Part shown: piece by piece, positions 1-8,695 of the stretch
How positions within the stretch are numbered: the stretch's first letter is position 1
Layout of the letters: the number at the start of each line of letters is the position of its first letter
Origin: Methyloradius palustris
Lineage (GTDB): Bacteria; Pseudomonadota; Gammaproteobacteria; Burkholderiales; Methylophilaceae
Direction of reading: 5' to 3'
DNA length: 64,000 nucleotides
Assembly: GCF_019703875.1 (NCBI RefSeq)
Contig: NZ_AP024110.1
Span: 1,922,001 to 1,986,000, forward strand
The notes under the pieces: model-generated
What the model saw: the letters and a program-made list of their open reading frames with translations, nothing else
Told to the model about the DNA's origin: nothing
Database searches by the model: none
Program-made: the position numbers and the translations under genes

Positions 1-441
1 CATTGGGCGTTCCAGTTCTGCCTCAATTGCAAACTCAATGTCATCATCCAGCTTAGTGCCTAAAGATGAAAAAAACTTGATGCCGTTATCTTCAAACGGA
101 TTATGCGAAGCAGAGATTACGATGCCAGCCTGCGCGCGCAATGCTCGGGTGAGGTAAGCAATCGCCGGCGTAGGCATAGGGCCAGTTAGTAGAACGTCGA
201 CGCCAGCAGCAGATAGGCCTGCCTGCAAAGCGGGCTCAAGCATGTAGCCAGATATACGGGTATCTTTACCAATCAACACCGTTGGGCGTGCACCTGCAGC
301 CAAATGTGAATCCAAACCGGTGAGCACTAAACCAGCGGCATAGCCAAGACGCATCACGAAGTCTGGAGTGATGGGGTATTCACCGACGCGACCACGAATG
401 CCATCAGTACCAAAGTATTTTTTTGTAAGTTTTTTTGTCAT
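1..441 (-). CDS. glmM: Phosphoglucosamine mutase, N-terminal part (gene runs off the window)
   Basis: Converts glucosamine-6-phosphate to glucosamine-1-phosphate in the cytoplasm for UDP-GlcNAc, and hence peptidoglycan and LPS. About 147 N-terminal residues are present. They start MTKKLTKKYFGTDGIRGRVG, the usual opening of bacterial GlmM, and the phosphoserine loop ISASHNP lies near residues 110-115, with the phosphorylated Ser expected near 112. The C-terminal two thirds lie beyond base 1. The ATG lies 9 bases after the folP stop codon, so the two are probably co-transcribed (folP then glmM), a pairing common in proteobacteria. The reading frame is open to the window edge. Confidence 0.95.
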   Translation of the reverse strand, partial: MTKKLTKKYFGTDGIRGRVGEYPITPDFVMRLGYAAGLVLTGLDSHLAAGARPTVLIGKDTRISGYMLEPALQAGLSAAGVDVLLTGPMPTPAIAYLTRALRAQAGIVISASHNPFEDNGIKFFSSLGTKLDDDIEFAIEAELERPM

Positions 442-450
442 AAATTCAAT

Positions 451-1287
451 TTAATTAAGTAGCGCTGCCACAACTTTCAGGGCATCTACTGTGGCTTTTA
501 CATCGTGAACCCTGACTATTCTAGCGCCTTTCATCACAGATATCACGGATGCAGCCAAGCTGGCATGCAGCCGCTGATCAACATCTGCGCCAACTAGCTG
601 GCCAAGTATGGATTTACGCGATAACCCAACCAGCAGCGGGCGGCCTAATTCCAGTATCTGCGGCAATGCCTGTAGCAGGGCAATATTGTGCGTTGTACGC
701 TTACCAAAGCCAAAACCAGGGTCAAGCAATATGCGCTCTGAGGCTATACCCGCTTCATTGGCTGCAGTTAATCGCTGCTTCAGAAATTCAATCACTTCAG
801 TAACAACATCTTGGTATTGCGGATCCTGTTGCATCGTTTGTGGCGTGCCTTGCATGTGCATTAAGCATACGCCAGCTTTGCTGTTAGCAACGATTTCCAG
901 AGCACCAGGCGCTTGCAATGCGGATATGTCATTGATGATGTCAGCACCTGCGGCAATCGCATGGCGCATTACCTCAGGCTTGTAGGTATCAATTGAAATA
1001 GGCACGCCGACTTTGTTCACGAGTTCTTCAATCACTGGGATTACCCGACTCAATTCTTCACCAAGCTCAACAGGGGTGGCACCAGGACGTGTGGACTCGC
1101 CACCGATATCCAGAATATCAGCACCCTCTTCTATCAGTTTGAGCGCATGTTCTACGGCTTTTTGTGTGGATGCGAATTTGCCACCATCCGAGAATGAATC
1201 AGGCGTGACATTCACAATGCCCATCACATGCGGGCGGGATAAATCGAGTTGATATTGATTACAGATGAACTTCATTTGAGATGACAT
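451..1287 (-). CDS. folP: Dihydropteroate synthase
   Basis: Condenses para-aminobenzoate with dihydropterin pyrophosphate to give dihydropteroate in folate synthesis; this is the sulfonamide target. The 278-residue length is normal for the family. The two signatures are near the N-terminus: MGIVNVTPDSFSDGG (about residues 22-36) and DIGGESTRPGA (about 60-70). Later conserved pieces include DPGFGFGK near 190 and the C-terminal RVHDV motif. The TIM barrel looks intact. It sits downstream of ftsH and just upstream of glmM, a conserved proteobacterial order. A long inverted repeat separates it from ftsH. Confidence 0.97.
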   Translation of the reverse strand: MSSQMKFICNQYQLDLSRPHVMGIVNVTPDSFSDGGKFASTQKAVEHALKLIEEGADILDIGGESTRPGATPVELGEELSRVIPVIEELVNKVGVPISIDTYKPEVMRHAIAAGADIINDISALQAPGALEIVANSKAGVCLMHMQGTPQTMQQDPQYQDVVTEVIEFLKQRLTAANEAGIASERILLDPGFGFGKRTTHNIALLQALPQILELGRPLLVGLSRKSILGQLVGADVDQRLHASLAASVISVMKGARIVRVHDVKATVDALKVVAALLN

Positions 1288-1294
1288 AAGAATT

Positions 1295-1338
1295 AAGCCA
1301 TATTCATTACAGGATGTTATCCAAAATGAATATGGCTT
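1295..1338. repeat. 14-bp perfect inverted repeat between ftsH and folP
   Basis: AAGCCATATTCATT is repeated in inverted orientation as AATGAATATGGCTT with a 16-base loop. It could fold as a hairpin in the ftsH-folP transcript. There is no good T-run after it on the minus strand and only four T on the plus strand. It may therefore be a weak terminator, an attenuator or an RNA-stability hairpin. It is A+T-rich for a terminator stem. Confidence 0.55.
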
Positions 1339-1355
1339 TTATAGACAAAAACTAA

Positions 1356-3260
1356 TTACGATTTAGCAGCAGGCTGTGGTGTAGGCGTTGCAGCTGGACC
1401 TGAACTACCTGAATCACGCGGTGGAAGCGTCACTTGCGGTGGCTTAGGCACACGTGGCGGCAAGCCAGCCATGATGTCATTGATTTGCTCGGCATCAATG
1501 GTTTCCCACTCAAGCAAGGCCACGACCATCGCTTCAACCTTGTCACGATTACCTTCAAGCAACTTACGCGCTACGGCATATTGCTCATCCAGAATACGGC
1601 GGATTTCAGCATCCACTTTCTGTTGCGTAGCTTCAGATACGGTTTTGGCAGACATGCTACCCATAAACGAATCCTGCTCGCTACCTGCGTAGACCATAGT
1701 ACCAAGGCTGTCAGACATACCGTATTTGGTCACCATATCACGCGCCAACTTAGTCGCACGTTCAAAGTCATTCGATGCGCCAGTCGACATCTGGTTCATA
1801 AAAATCTCTTCGGCAATACGGCCGCCAAACAATATCGAGATTTCTTCAAGCATCTTGTCGCGATAGTTACTGATGCGATCAAACTCAGGCAATTGCCATG
1901 TCAAACCCAATGCCCAGCCACGCGGCATGATGGTGACTTTATGCACTGGGTCAGCCTTAGGCAACAACTTGGCAACCACTGCATGACCCGACTCATGATA
2001 TGCAGTATTGCGGCGTTCGTCTTCACGCATCACCATGGATTTACGCTCTGGGCCCATATAAATCTTGTCTTTGGCATCTTCAAAGTCAGCCATATCCACG
2101 GTGCGCTTGTTACGGCGTGCAGCAAACAACGCAGCTTCGTTCACCAAATTAGCGAGGTCAGCACCAGAGAAACCAGGCGTACCACGAGCGATGATGTCAG
2201 CTTTAACATCTGTATCAATCGGCACCTTACGCATATGCACTAGCAGAATCTGCTCGCGACCACGGATGTCAGGCAAGCCAACCATCACTTGACGGTCAAA
2301 ACGGCCTGGACGAAGCAAAGCTTTATCCAATACGTCAGCACGATTAGTTGCAGCAATTACAATGACGCCAGAGTTGGCTTCAAAGCCATCCATCTCAACC
2401 AGCATCTGGTTCAAAGTCTGCTCACGTTCGTCATTGCCGCCGCCAGTTCCTGCACCACGATGACGGCCAACGGCATCGATTTCATCAATAAAGATAATGC
2501 AAGGTGCGGCTTTTTTTGCTTGCTCGAACATGTCACGAACGCGCGCTGCACCGACACCTACAAACATCTCTACGAAGTCTGAACCAGAAATAGTGAAAAA
2601 TGGTACTTTGGCTTCGCCAGCAATCGCTTTGGCTAACAAAGTTTTACCAGTACCTGGAGGGCCAACCATCAAGACACCACTAGGGATACGTCCACCAAGT
2701 TTCTGGAATTTGGTTGGGTCGCGCAAAAATTCAACTAGCTCAGCCACTTCTTCTTTCGCTTCATCGCAACCGGCAACGTCAGCAAAAGTGGTGTGGTTAG
2801 AGCTTTCATCAAGCTGACGTGCCTTGCTCTTGCCAAATGAGAATGCGCCGCCCTTGCCGCCACCTTGCATCTGGCGCATGACATAAATCCATACGGCCAA
2901 CAACAACAACATAGGGCCGAATGAATAGAGAAGATTAGACAATACTGAAGGCTGGTCTTCTGGTTTAGCTTCAACCGTGACGTTGTTCTTCAACAAGTCA
3001 GACACCATCCATGGGTCAGATGGTGCATAACTATTGAGCTTCTTGTGGTCAATAGTTTCAAAACGCAACACACGTCCATCAATCTGTACGCGGGAAACTT
3101 GGCCATCTTTCACCATATCCAGAAATTGTGAATAGACCACAGGGCTATCAGTATCTGACTTGGAGAATTGGTTAAAAACGGTCATCAGCACCAAGGCAAC
3201 GATGATCCAGATGGCTATATTTTTTACGATGTTATTCAAAATCACATCCTTATTTAACAA
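1356..3260 (-). CDS. ftsH: ATP-dependent zinc metalloprotease FtsH
   Basis: Membrane-anchored AAA+ protease that degrades misfolded membrane proteins and short-lived regulators such as LpxC and sigma-32. The 634-residue protein has a first transmembrane segment at about 12-30, a periplasmic domain, and a second segment at about 112-128. The AAA module has Walker A GPPGTGKT (200-207), Walker B IIFIDEID (255-262) and the second region of homology near 303-322. The zinc site is HESGH (422-426), where many orthologues read HEAGH. The Pro-rich C-terminal tail is typical. It follows rlmE on the same strand with 87 bases between, the classic rlmE-ftsH pair. Confidence 0.98.
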   Translation of the reverse strand: MLNKDVILNNIVKNIAIWIIVALVLMTVFNQFSKSDTDSPVVYSQFLDMVKDGQVSRVQIDGRVLRFETIDHKKLNSYAPSDPWMVSDLLKNNVTVEAKPEDQPSVLSNLLYSFGPMLLLLAVWIYVMRQMQGGGKGGAFSFGKSKARQLDESSNHTTFADVAGCDEAKEEVAELVEFLRDPTKFQKLGGRIPSGVLMVGPPGTGKTLLAKAIAGEAKVPFFTISGSDFVEMFVGVGAARVRDMFEQAKKAAPCIIFIDEIDAVGRHRGAGTGGGNDEREQTLNQMLVEMDGFEANSGVIVIAATNRADVLDKALLRPGRFDRQVMVGLPDIRGREQILLVHMRKVPIDTDVKADIIARGTPGFSGADLANLVNEAALFAARRNKRTVDMADFEDAKDKIYMGPERKSMVMREDERRNTAYHESGHAVVAKLLPKADPVHKVTIMPRGWALGLTWQLPEFDRISNYRDKMLEEISILFGGRIAEEIFMNQMSTGASNDFERATKLARDMVTKYGMSDSLGTMVYAGSEQDSFMGSMSAKTVSEATQQKVDAEIRRILDEQYAVARKLLEGNRDKVEAMVVALLEWETIDAEQINDIMAGLPPRVPKPPQVTLPPRDSGSSGPAATPTPQPAAKS

Positions 3261-3347
3261 GGAAAATTATCAGGTTTAATTCTAAACCCATTTTTGATGC
3301 AGTTGCGGGTTTGTACAAAATCTATGTAGTGACTAATGCTTTCGCCG

Positions 3348-3965
3348 CTATTTGCGATGCGACCCTAATAGAAAAACTTCACTACTACGATCACGCGAGG
3401 CTTTGGGTTTGCGCGTTGCGACTTTTTCAAAGCCAGTACGCATGTTTTGCACGATTTCTTCAAAACCAGACCCAATGAAAACTTTGACCAGTAAGTTGCC
3501 GCCCGGTTTCAGCCATTTCAAACTAAAATCCAATGCTAGCTCAGTCAGGTAGGCTGCATTCGCCTGATCAACCGAACTAATACCGCTTATATTGGGCGCC
3601 ATATCTGCAATTACAAGGTCTATTGGCTTGTTATTTAATTTTTCTTCAAGCTGTTTCAGTACTGACTCTTCACGAAAATCACCCTGAATAAAATCAACAC
3701 CTGGAATAGGTGACATTTCTAATATATCCAGCGCGATGATGCGCCCATGCTCTTTTAAACGCTGCCGCGCAACTTGGGACCAACTGCCTGGCGTAGCGCC
3801 CAGATCAACAATCGTCATGCCTGGCTTGATCAGATGATCCTTATCATCAATCTCCATCAGTTTATAGGCAGCACGTGCGCGATAGCCATCACGATGTGCA
3901 CGTTTTACGTACTCATCATTCAAATGTTCTTGCATCCAGCCTTTGCTGGTTCGGGTTCTTTTCAT
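3348..3965 (-). CDS. rlmE: 23S rRNA 2'-O-ribose U2552 methyltransferase
   Basis: RlmE (FtsJ/RrmJ) methylates the 2'-hydroxyl of U2552 in the A loop of the large ribosomal subunit and is heat-induced in enterobacteria. The 205 residues match the family (about 208). Visible motifs are the SAM-binding DLGATPGSW (about 55-63), the acidic/catalytic Asp in VIADMAPNISG (about 119-129) and the catalytic Lys in GGNLLVKVFIGSG. The N-terminal catalytic Lys is in the RAAYKLMEI stretch. It is transcribed away from yhbY, sharing a divergent 138-base promoter region. Confidence 0.96.
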   Translation of the reverse strand: MKRTRTSKGWMQEHLNDEYVKRAHRDGYRARAAYKLMEIDDKDHLIKPGMTIVDLGATPGSWSQVARQRLKEHGRIIALDILEMSPIPGVDFIQGDFREESVLKQLEEKLNNKPIDLVIADMAPNISGISSVDQANAAYLTELALDFSLKWLKPGGNLLVKVFIGSGFEEIVQNMRTGFEKVATRKPKASRDRSSEVFLLGSHRK

Positions 3966-4103
3966 TTGCCAGTTTTGCGCTATCTAATGACTGCTCTATC
4001 TATTTAATAGACGTATGTGATAGACTGCGAGCCCTTTTTGAATCAATGAGATAAGATAGTTATTCATTTTAATTAACAGAATAAATAACGACCATTAAAC
4101 GCC

Positions 4104-4418
4104 ATGTCAGATACTAAACCAACACCAGCATACAGCACCAAACAAATCAGCCATCTACGTGGATTAGCCCAAAGTCTTAGTCCAGTGGTCATGGTGGGCA
4201 ACAATGGCTTGACCGAAAAGGTGTTGAACGAGATTGAAGTGAGCCTGAAAGCGCATGAATTGATCAAGATCAAAATATTTGGTGATGACCGCACTGCACG
4301 CATTCAAATGCTGGAAGAAATTTGTGAGAAAACTAATGCAACCGCAGTTCACCATATCGGCAAGCAGCTAGTCATTTACCGCGCCACCGAAAAATCTAAA
4401 ATCGTATTGCCAAAATAA
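4104..4418 (+). CDS. yhbY: YhbY/CRS1-CRM-type ribosome assembly RNA-binding protein
   Basis: Small (104 residue) CRM-domain protein that associates with pre-50S particles. The family signature GNNGLTEKVLNEI is present at about residues 32-44. The N-terminal KQISHLRGLAQSL and C-terminal KQLVIYR are standard for YhbY. It is divergent from rlmE, as in many proteobacteria, which suggests a shared ribosome-biogenesis context. It converges on the DUF4149 gene with 29 bases between. Confidence 0.92.
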   Translation: MSDTKPTPAYSTKQISHLRGLAQSLSPVVMVGNNGLTEKVLNEIEVSLKAHELIKIKIFGDDRTARIQMLEEICEKTNATAVHHIGKQLVIYRATEKSKIVLPK

Positions 4419-4447
4419 AACGGTTACTTAATGCGGCCGTTAAAGAC

Positions 4448-4900
4448 TTAGCGGTTAGCCTTAAGTATCAGGACTACACCCAACAAGCTTTGTACCAAAT
4501 AAGCAATACTAGCAACGCCATGCCAAGTTTTAAACCTGCTGGCAAACACACTATTCATAACGTCCGCTGGCAAAGCCTGTGCTTTTAGCTGGGCAATAAT
4601 GGGCTGAATACCAAAATGGCCTATCAACGCTAGTACCAACATCAAGAACACCGCCCAAAAGAATGACTGCTTAAGCGCGGAAGTGCCCGCCCGTGCCAAG
4701 CGCTGTATCAGCAAATAAAAGCCACTGCCGATTCCCACATACGCCACCAGAGTGAACATCTTGCCGGCCAACATACCTGCTAGCTGTTTATCATCCAGCG
4801 CATAAAATAATACAGGCGCAGCCAAATAACCTATCGCCCACAGCGCGCCCACCCACAGCGTGATGATTAACAGCGAAAGCTTGTCTGACCAGTGCTGCAT
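4448..4900 (-). CDS. DUF4149 (TMEM205-like) small integral membrane protein
   Basis: A 150-residue polytopic inner-membrane protein of unknown function. Four hydrophobic segments are visible at about 8-30, 45-65, 78-98 and 125-147. The pattern and position fit the DUF4149 family often found next to greA in betaproteobacteria. Its ATG overlaps the greA stop (TAATG on the minus strand), so translation is probably coupled to greA. No catalytic motif is recognisable. Confidence 0.8.
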   Translation of the reverse strand: MQHWSDKLSLLIITLWVGALWAIGYLAAPVLFYALDDKQLAGMLAGKMFTLVAYVGIGSGFYLLIQRLARAGTSALKQSFFWAVFLMLVLALIGHFGIQPIIAQLKAQALPADVMNSVFASRFKTWHGVASIAYLVQSLLGVVLILKANR

Positions 4901-5376
4901 TAGATGTACTTCACATCCAGAATTTCATATTCACGCAAACCTGCTGGGGCCATCACTTCAGCCACATCACCTACAGACTTTCCTATCAAGCCACGGGCAA
5001 TCGGTGAACTGATTGAGATTTTTCCGCTTTTAATATCGGCTTCATCATCGCCCACGATCTGGTAGGTAGAAACATCGCCGCTATCCAAATCCTCAACTTC
5101 AATCGTTGCGCCAAATACGCAACGACCCTCAGCATTCAAAGTGCGAGGGTCAATAATATGGGCATTAGAAAGCTTGGCTTCAATCTCAGAAATACGGCCC
5201 TCGATAAAGCTTTGGCGCTCTTTTGCAGCATCATATTCTGCATTTTCTGACAAATCGCCTTGCGCACGAGCTTCGGCAATCGCCTGGATAATATAAGGCC
5301 TGTCTGTGCTGCGCAGACGTTGTAGTTCAGCCTTTAAAAGTTCGGCGCCTATTACTGTTACTGGAATCTGGTTCAT
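4900..5376 (-). CDS. greA: Transcription elongation factor GreA
   Basis: Binds RNA polymerase through the secondary channel and stimulates cleavage of backtracked transcripts. The 158-residue length is standard. The N-terminal coiled coil carries the acidic tip in DLSENAEYDAAKERQ (about 42-56), the hallmark of Gre factors. The C-terminal FKBP-like domain includes SPIARGLIGKSVGD. It follows carB after a strong terminator on the same strand, so it probably has its own short promoter or relies on read-through; only about 30 bases lie between. It is translationally coupled to the DUF4149 gene. Confidence 0.97.
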   Translation of the reverse strand: MNQIPVTVIGAELLKAELQRLRSTDRPYIIQAIAEARAQGDLSENAEYDAAKERQSFIEGRISEIEAKLSNAHIIDPRTLNAEGRCVFGATIEVEDLDSGDVSTYQIVGDDEADIKSGKISISSPIARGLIGKSVGDVAEVMAPAGLREYEILDVKYI

Positions 5377-5406
5377 ATTCTTTCGACCTTAAAGCAAAAA
5401 CATATA

Positions 5407-5454
5407 AAACAAAAACCACACCCTCAGTGCCGTTTGGCTTAAAGGCGTGGTTTT
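5407..5454 (-). terminator. Intrinsic terminator after carB
   Basis: On the minus strand the stem AAAACCACGCC pairs with GGTGTGGTTTT (11 bp with one G-U). The loop contains a small GCC/GGC sub-stem, and the run TTTTTGTTTT follows. It lies 16 bases after the carB stop and just before greA, so it should end most carAB transcripts. Confidence 0.85.
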
Positions 5455-5469
5455 GATGAACGTATCTTA

Positions 5470-8400
5470 TTACTGGGGGAGCTGTTTATGCAAGCTTTGC
5501 AGCGATTGGACCTCTAGCTCCTGCATATGCGCCATGCCGATACAAGCTGCTTTTGAGCCAGCTAGCGTAGTGTAATAGGTCACTTTTTGCTGCAATGCAC
5601 TACGGCGAATCGCATAGGAATCATGCACTGCACGCTTGTCATCCACCACATTGACAATAAAACTGATCTCACCATTCTTGATCATATCAACAATATGCGG
5701 ACGACCTTCTGTCACTTTATTCACCGGGCTGACTTTCAGGCCAGCAGCAGCGAGTGCACCAGCCGTACCGCGAGTAGCGGATAACTGAAACCCTAAATCG
5801 ACCAATGCCTGTGCAATCTCAACCACGCGCTCACGATCTTCACGGCGCACACTGATGAACGCCTTGCCGCCTTTAGGTAATTTATCGCCCGAACCTAATT
5901 GGGCCTTAACAAAGGCCTCGGCGAAGGTACGGCCTACACCCATCACTTCACCCGTGGACTTCATCTCAGGGCCTAAGATGGTATCCACGCCAGGGAATTT
6001 AATGAACGGGAACACCGCTTCTTTCACAGAATAAAACGGCGGGATAATCTCTTTAGTCACGCCTTGATCTCTAAGCTTGACGCCCGTCATGCAACGCGCG
6101 GCAATCTTGGCCAACTGTAATCCGCAAGCTTTTGATACAAAAGGCACTGTACGAGATGCTCTAGGATTCACTTCAAGCACGAATACCGTGTCGCCCTGAA
6201 TCGCGAACTGCACGTTCATCAGGCCTACTACACCCAAGGCTTTAGCCATTTGCACGGTCTGTACGCGCAACTCATCCTGAATTTCTTTAGAAAGACTATA
6301 AGGTGGCAATGAGCAAGCAGAGTCGCCAGAGTGAACACCAGCCTGCTCAATATGTTCCATGATACCGCCGATGATGACTTCTTCACCGTCGCACAAGGCG
6401 TCGACATCGACTTCTAGCGCGTCATTGAGGAATCGATCCAGCAACACTGGCGACTCATTTGAGACTTTTACCGCCTCACGCATATAGCGCTCGAGTTGTG
6501 CCTGTTCATGGACGATTTCCATAGCACGGCCGCCCAACACATAGGATGGACGTACAACCAGCGGATAGCCGATCTCCAATGCTAAGCGTATTGCCTCTTC
6601 TGGCGTCCTTGCTGTGCGGTTTGGTGGCTGTTTAAGACCAAGCTCCTGCAACATTTGCTGGAAACGCTCACGGTCTTCAGCGCGGTCAATCGCGTCTGGT
6701 GAAGTACCAATAATAGGCACCCCAGCTTTTTCCAGGTCACGCGCGAGCTTCAATGGGGTTTGACCACCATATTGCACAATCACGCCAACTGGCTTTTCAA
6801 TCGCAACGATTTCCAGCACATCTTCAAGCGTTACTGGCTCAAAATACAGGCGGTCTGAAGTGTCGTAATCGGTAGAAACCGTCTCAGGGTTACAGTTGAC
6901 CATGATGGTTTCATAACCATCTTCGCGCATGGCAAAGGCAGCATGCACGCAGCAATAATCGAACTCAATCCCTTGACCGATTCTGTTTGGGCCACCGCCA
7001 AGTACCATGATTTTTTTACGGTTACTAGGCAGTGATTCGCACTCTTCTTCGTAGGTGGAATACATGTAAGCGGTATTCGTTGCGAATTCAGCCGCGCAAG
7101 TATCAACACGTTTATACACAGGTCGTACATTCAACGCTTGGCGATAAGCACGCACTGCATGCTGGTCTGTAGCTAACAATTTAGCTAGTCGCCTATCCGA
7201 AAAACCACGGCGTTTAAGCTGATAGACCGCGTGCTTATCCAAATCAGCCAATTGGCGACCTTTAAGGGCTTGTTCACGCTGAATAATATCGGAGATCTGC
7301 ACCAAGAACCATTTATCGATCTTGGAGTGATCATGTACCTGATCAACCGTCAAACCATTACGGAAAGCATCACCCACGTACCAGATGCGCTCCGGGCCAG
7401 GCTCGCCAAGTTCTTTCTGGATTAAATCAATATCAGTCGTTTTTTCATCAAGACCATCTACGCCAACCTCAAGGCCGCGCAGAGCTTTCTGGAAAGATTC
7501 CTGGAAAGTACGACCAATGGCCATGACTTCGCCCACTGACTTCATCTGCGTAGTCAGGCGTGAGTCTGCTTGCGGGAATTTTTCAAAGGCAAAACGTGGA
7601 ATCTTGGTCACTACATAATCGATTGATGGCTCAAACGAAACTGGAGTTGCGCCACCAGTAATTTCATTCCTGAGTTCATCTAATGTAAAGCCCACAGCTA
7701 GCTTGGCTGCCACTTTAGCAATAGGGAAACCAGTGGCTTTTGAAGCCAAGGCTGATGAACGAGATACACGCGGATTCATCTCAATCACAATCATGCGACC
7801 ATCATCAGGATTGATGGCAAACTGCACGTTAGAACCACCAGTATCCACGCCGATCTCACGCAATACCGCCAGCGAGGCATTACGCATGACCTGGTATTCT
7901 TTATCAGTCAGCGTCTGTGCAGGGGCGACGGTAATCGAGTCGCCAGTATGCACGCCCATCGGGTCCAGATTCTCAATAGAGCAGATGATGATGCAGTTAT
8001 CTTTGCTATCACGCACTACCTCCATCTCGTATTCTTTCCAGCCGAGTAGAGACTCTTCAATCAGCAACTCATGAGTAGGCGAAGCCTCAAGACCACGTTC
8101 ACAAATGGCAAGAAACTCTTCACGGTTGTAGGCAATACCGCCGCCGCTACCGCCCATGGTGAATGAAGGACGAATAATCGCTGGGTAGCCGATAGAGGCT
8201 TGCACCTGCAAGGCCTCTTCAAGGCTATGCGCCACAGAAGAACGTGCTGAACCCAGACCAATCTTGGTCATCGCGTGCTTGAATTTTTCACGATCTTCGG
8301 CTTTGTCGATAGCCTCTTTACTAGCGCCAATCAGCTCTACATTGTATTTTTCCAGCACGCCGTGCTTGGCCAAATCCAGTGCGCAGTTTAGCGCAGTCTG

Positions 8401-8676
8401 CCCGCCCATGGTTGGCAACAAAGCATCTGGCTTTTCAATCGCGATGATTTTTTCAACCATTTGCCAGGTTACTGGCTCAATGTAGGTTGCGTCTGCCATT
8501 TCCGGGTCGGTCATGATAGTCGCTGGATTAGAGTTAACCAGAATCACACGGTACCCTTCTTCACGCAAGGCTTTACAGGCCTGCGCGCCTGAATAGTCGA
8601 ACTCGCAAGCTTGCCCGATGACAATAGGCCCTGCGCCGATAATCAGAATACTTTTAATGTCTGTGCGTTTAGCCAT
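5470..8676 (-). CDS. carB: Carbamoyl-phosphate synthase large subunit
   Basis: Uses ammonia channelled from CarA, bicarbonate and two ATP to make carbamoyl phosphate for pyrimidines and arginine. The 1068-residue length is normal. Two homologous ATP-grasp halves are visible, opening with SILIIGAGPIVIGQACEFDY (about 10-29) and KIMVLGGGPNRIGQGIEFDY (about 557-576). The C-terminal MGS-like allosteric domain (about 935-1060) carries GTAGAL and is where UMP and ornithine act in enterobacteria. It is preceded by carA with a 19-base gap; the two form an operon closed by the downstream terminator. Confidence 0.98.
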   Translation of the reverse strand: MAKRTDIKSILIIGAGPIVIGQACEFDYSGAQACKALREEGYRVILVNSNPATIMTDPEMADATYIEPVTWQMVEKIIAIEKPDALLPTMGGQTALNCALDLAKHGVLEKYNVELIGASKEAIDKAEDREKFKHAMTKIGLGSARSSVAHSLEEALQVQASIGYPAIIRPSFTMGGSGGGIAYNREEFLAICERGLEASPTHELLIEESLLGWKEYEMEVVRDSKDNCIIICSIENLDPMGVHTGDSITVAPAQTLTDKEYQVMRNASLAVLREIGVDTGGSNVQFAINPDDGRMIVIEMNPRVSRSSALASKATGFPIAKVAAKLAVGFTLDELRNEITGGATPVSFEPSIDYVVTKIPRFAFEKFPQADSRLTTQMKSVGEVMAIGRTFQESFQKALRGLEVGVDGLDEKTTDIDLIQKELGEPGPERIWYVGDAFRNGLTVDQVHDHSKIDKWFLVQISDIIQREQALKGRQLADLDKHAVYQLKRRGFSDRRLAKLLATDQHAVRAYRQALNVRPVYKRVDTCAAEFATNTAYMYSTYEEECESLPSNRKKIMVLGGGPNRIGQGIEFDYCCVHAAFAMREDGYETIMVNCNPETVSTDYDTSDRLYFEPVTLEDVLEIVAIEKPVGVIVQYGGQTPLKLARDLEKAGVPIIGTSPDAIDRAEDRERFQQMLQELGLKQPPNRTARTPEEAIRLALEIGYPLVVRPSYVLGGRAMEIVHEQAQLERYMREAVKVSNESPVLLDRFLNDALEVDVDALCDGEEVIIGGIMEHIEQAGVHSGDSACSLPPYSLSKEIQDELRVQTVQMAKALGVVGLMNVQFAIQGDTVFVLEVNPRASRTVPFVSKACGLQLAKIAARCMTGVKLRDQGVTKEIIPPFYSVKEAVFPFIKFPGVDTILGPEMKSTGEVMGVGRTFAEAFVKAQLGSGDKLPKGGKAFISVRREDRERVVEIAQALVDLGFQLSATRGTAGALAAAGLKVSPVNKVTEGRPHIVDMIKNGEISFIVNVVDDKRAVHDSYAIRRSALQQKVTYYTTLAGSKAACIGMAHMQELEVQSLQSLHKQLPQ

Positions 8677-8695
8677 GGTGTTTAATTCAAAGCCT

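Noticed and set aside
5587..8485. Several 60-125-codon open frames on the opposite strand of carB
   Set aside because: They are antisense shadows of a conserved gene, with no ribosome-binding sites or family similarity.
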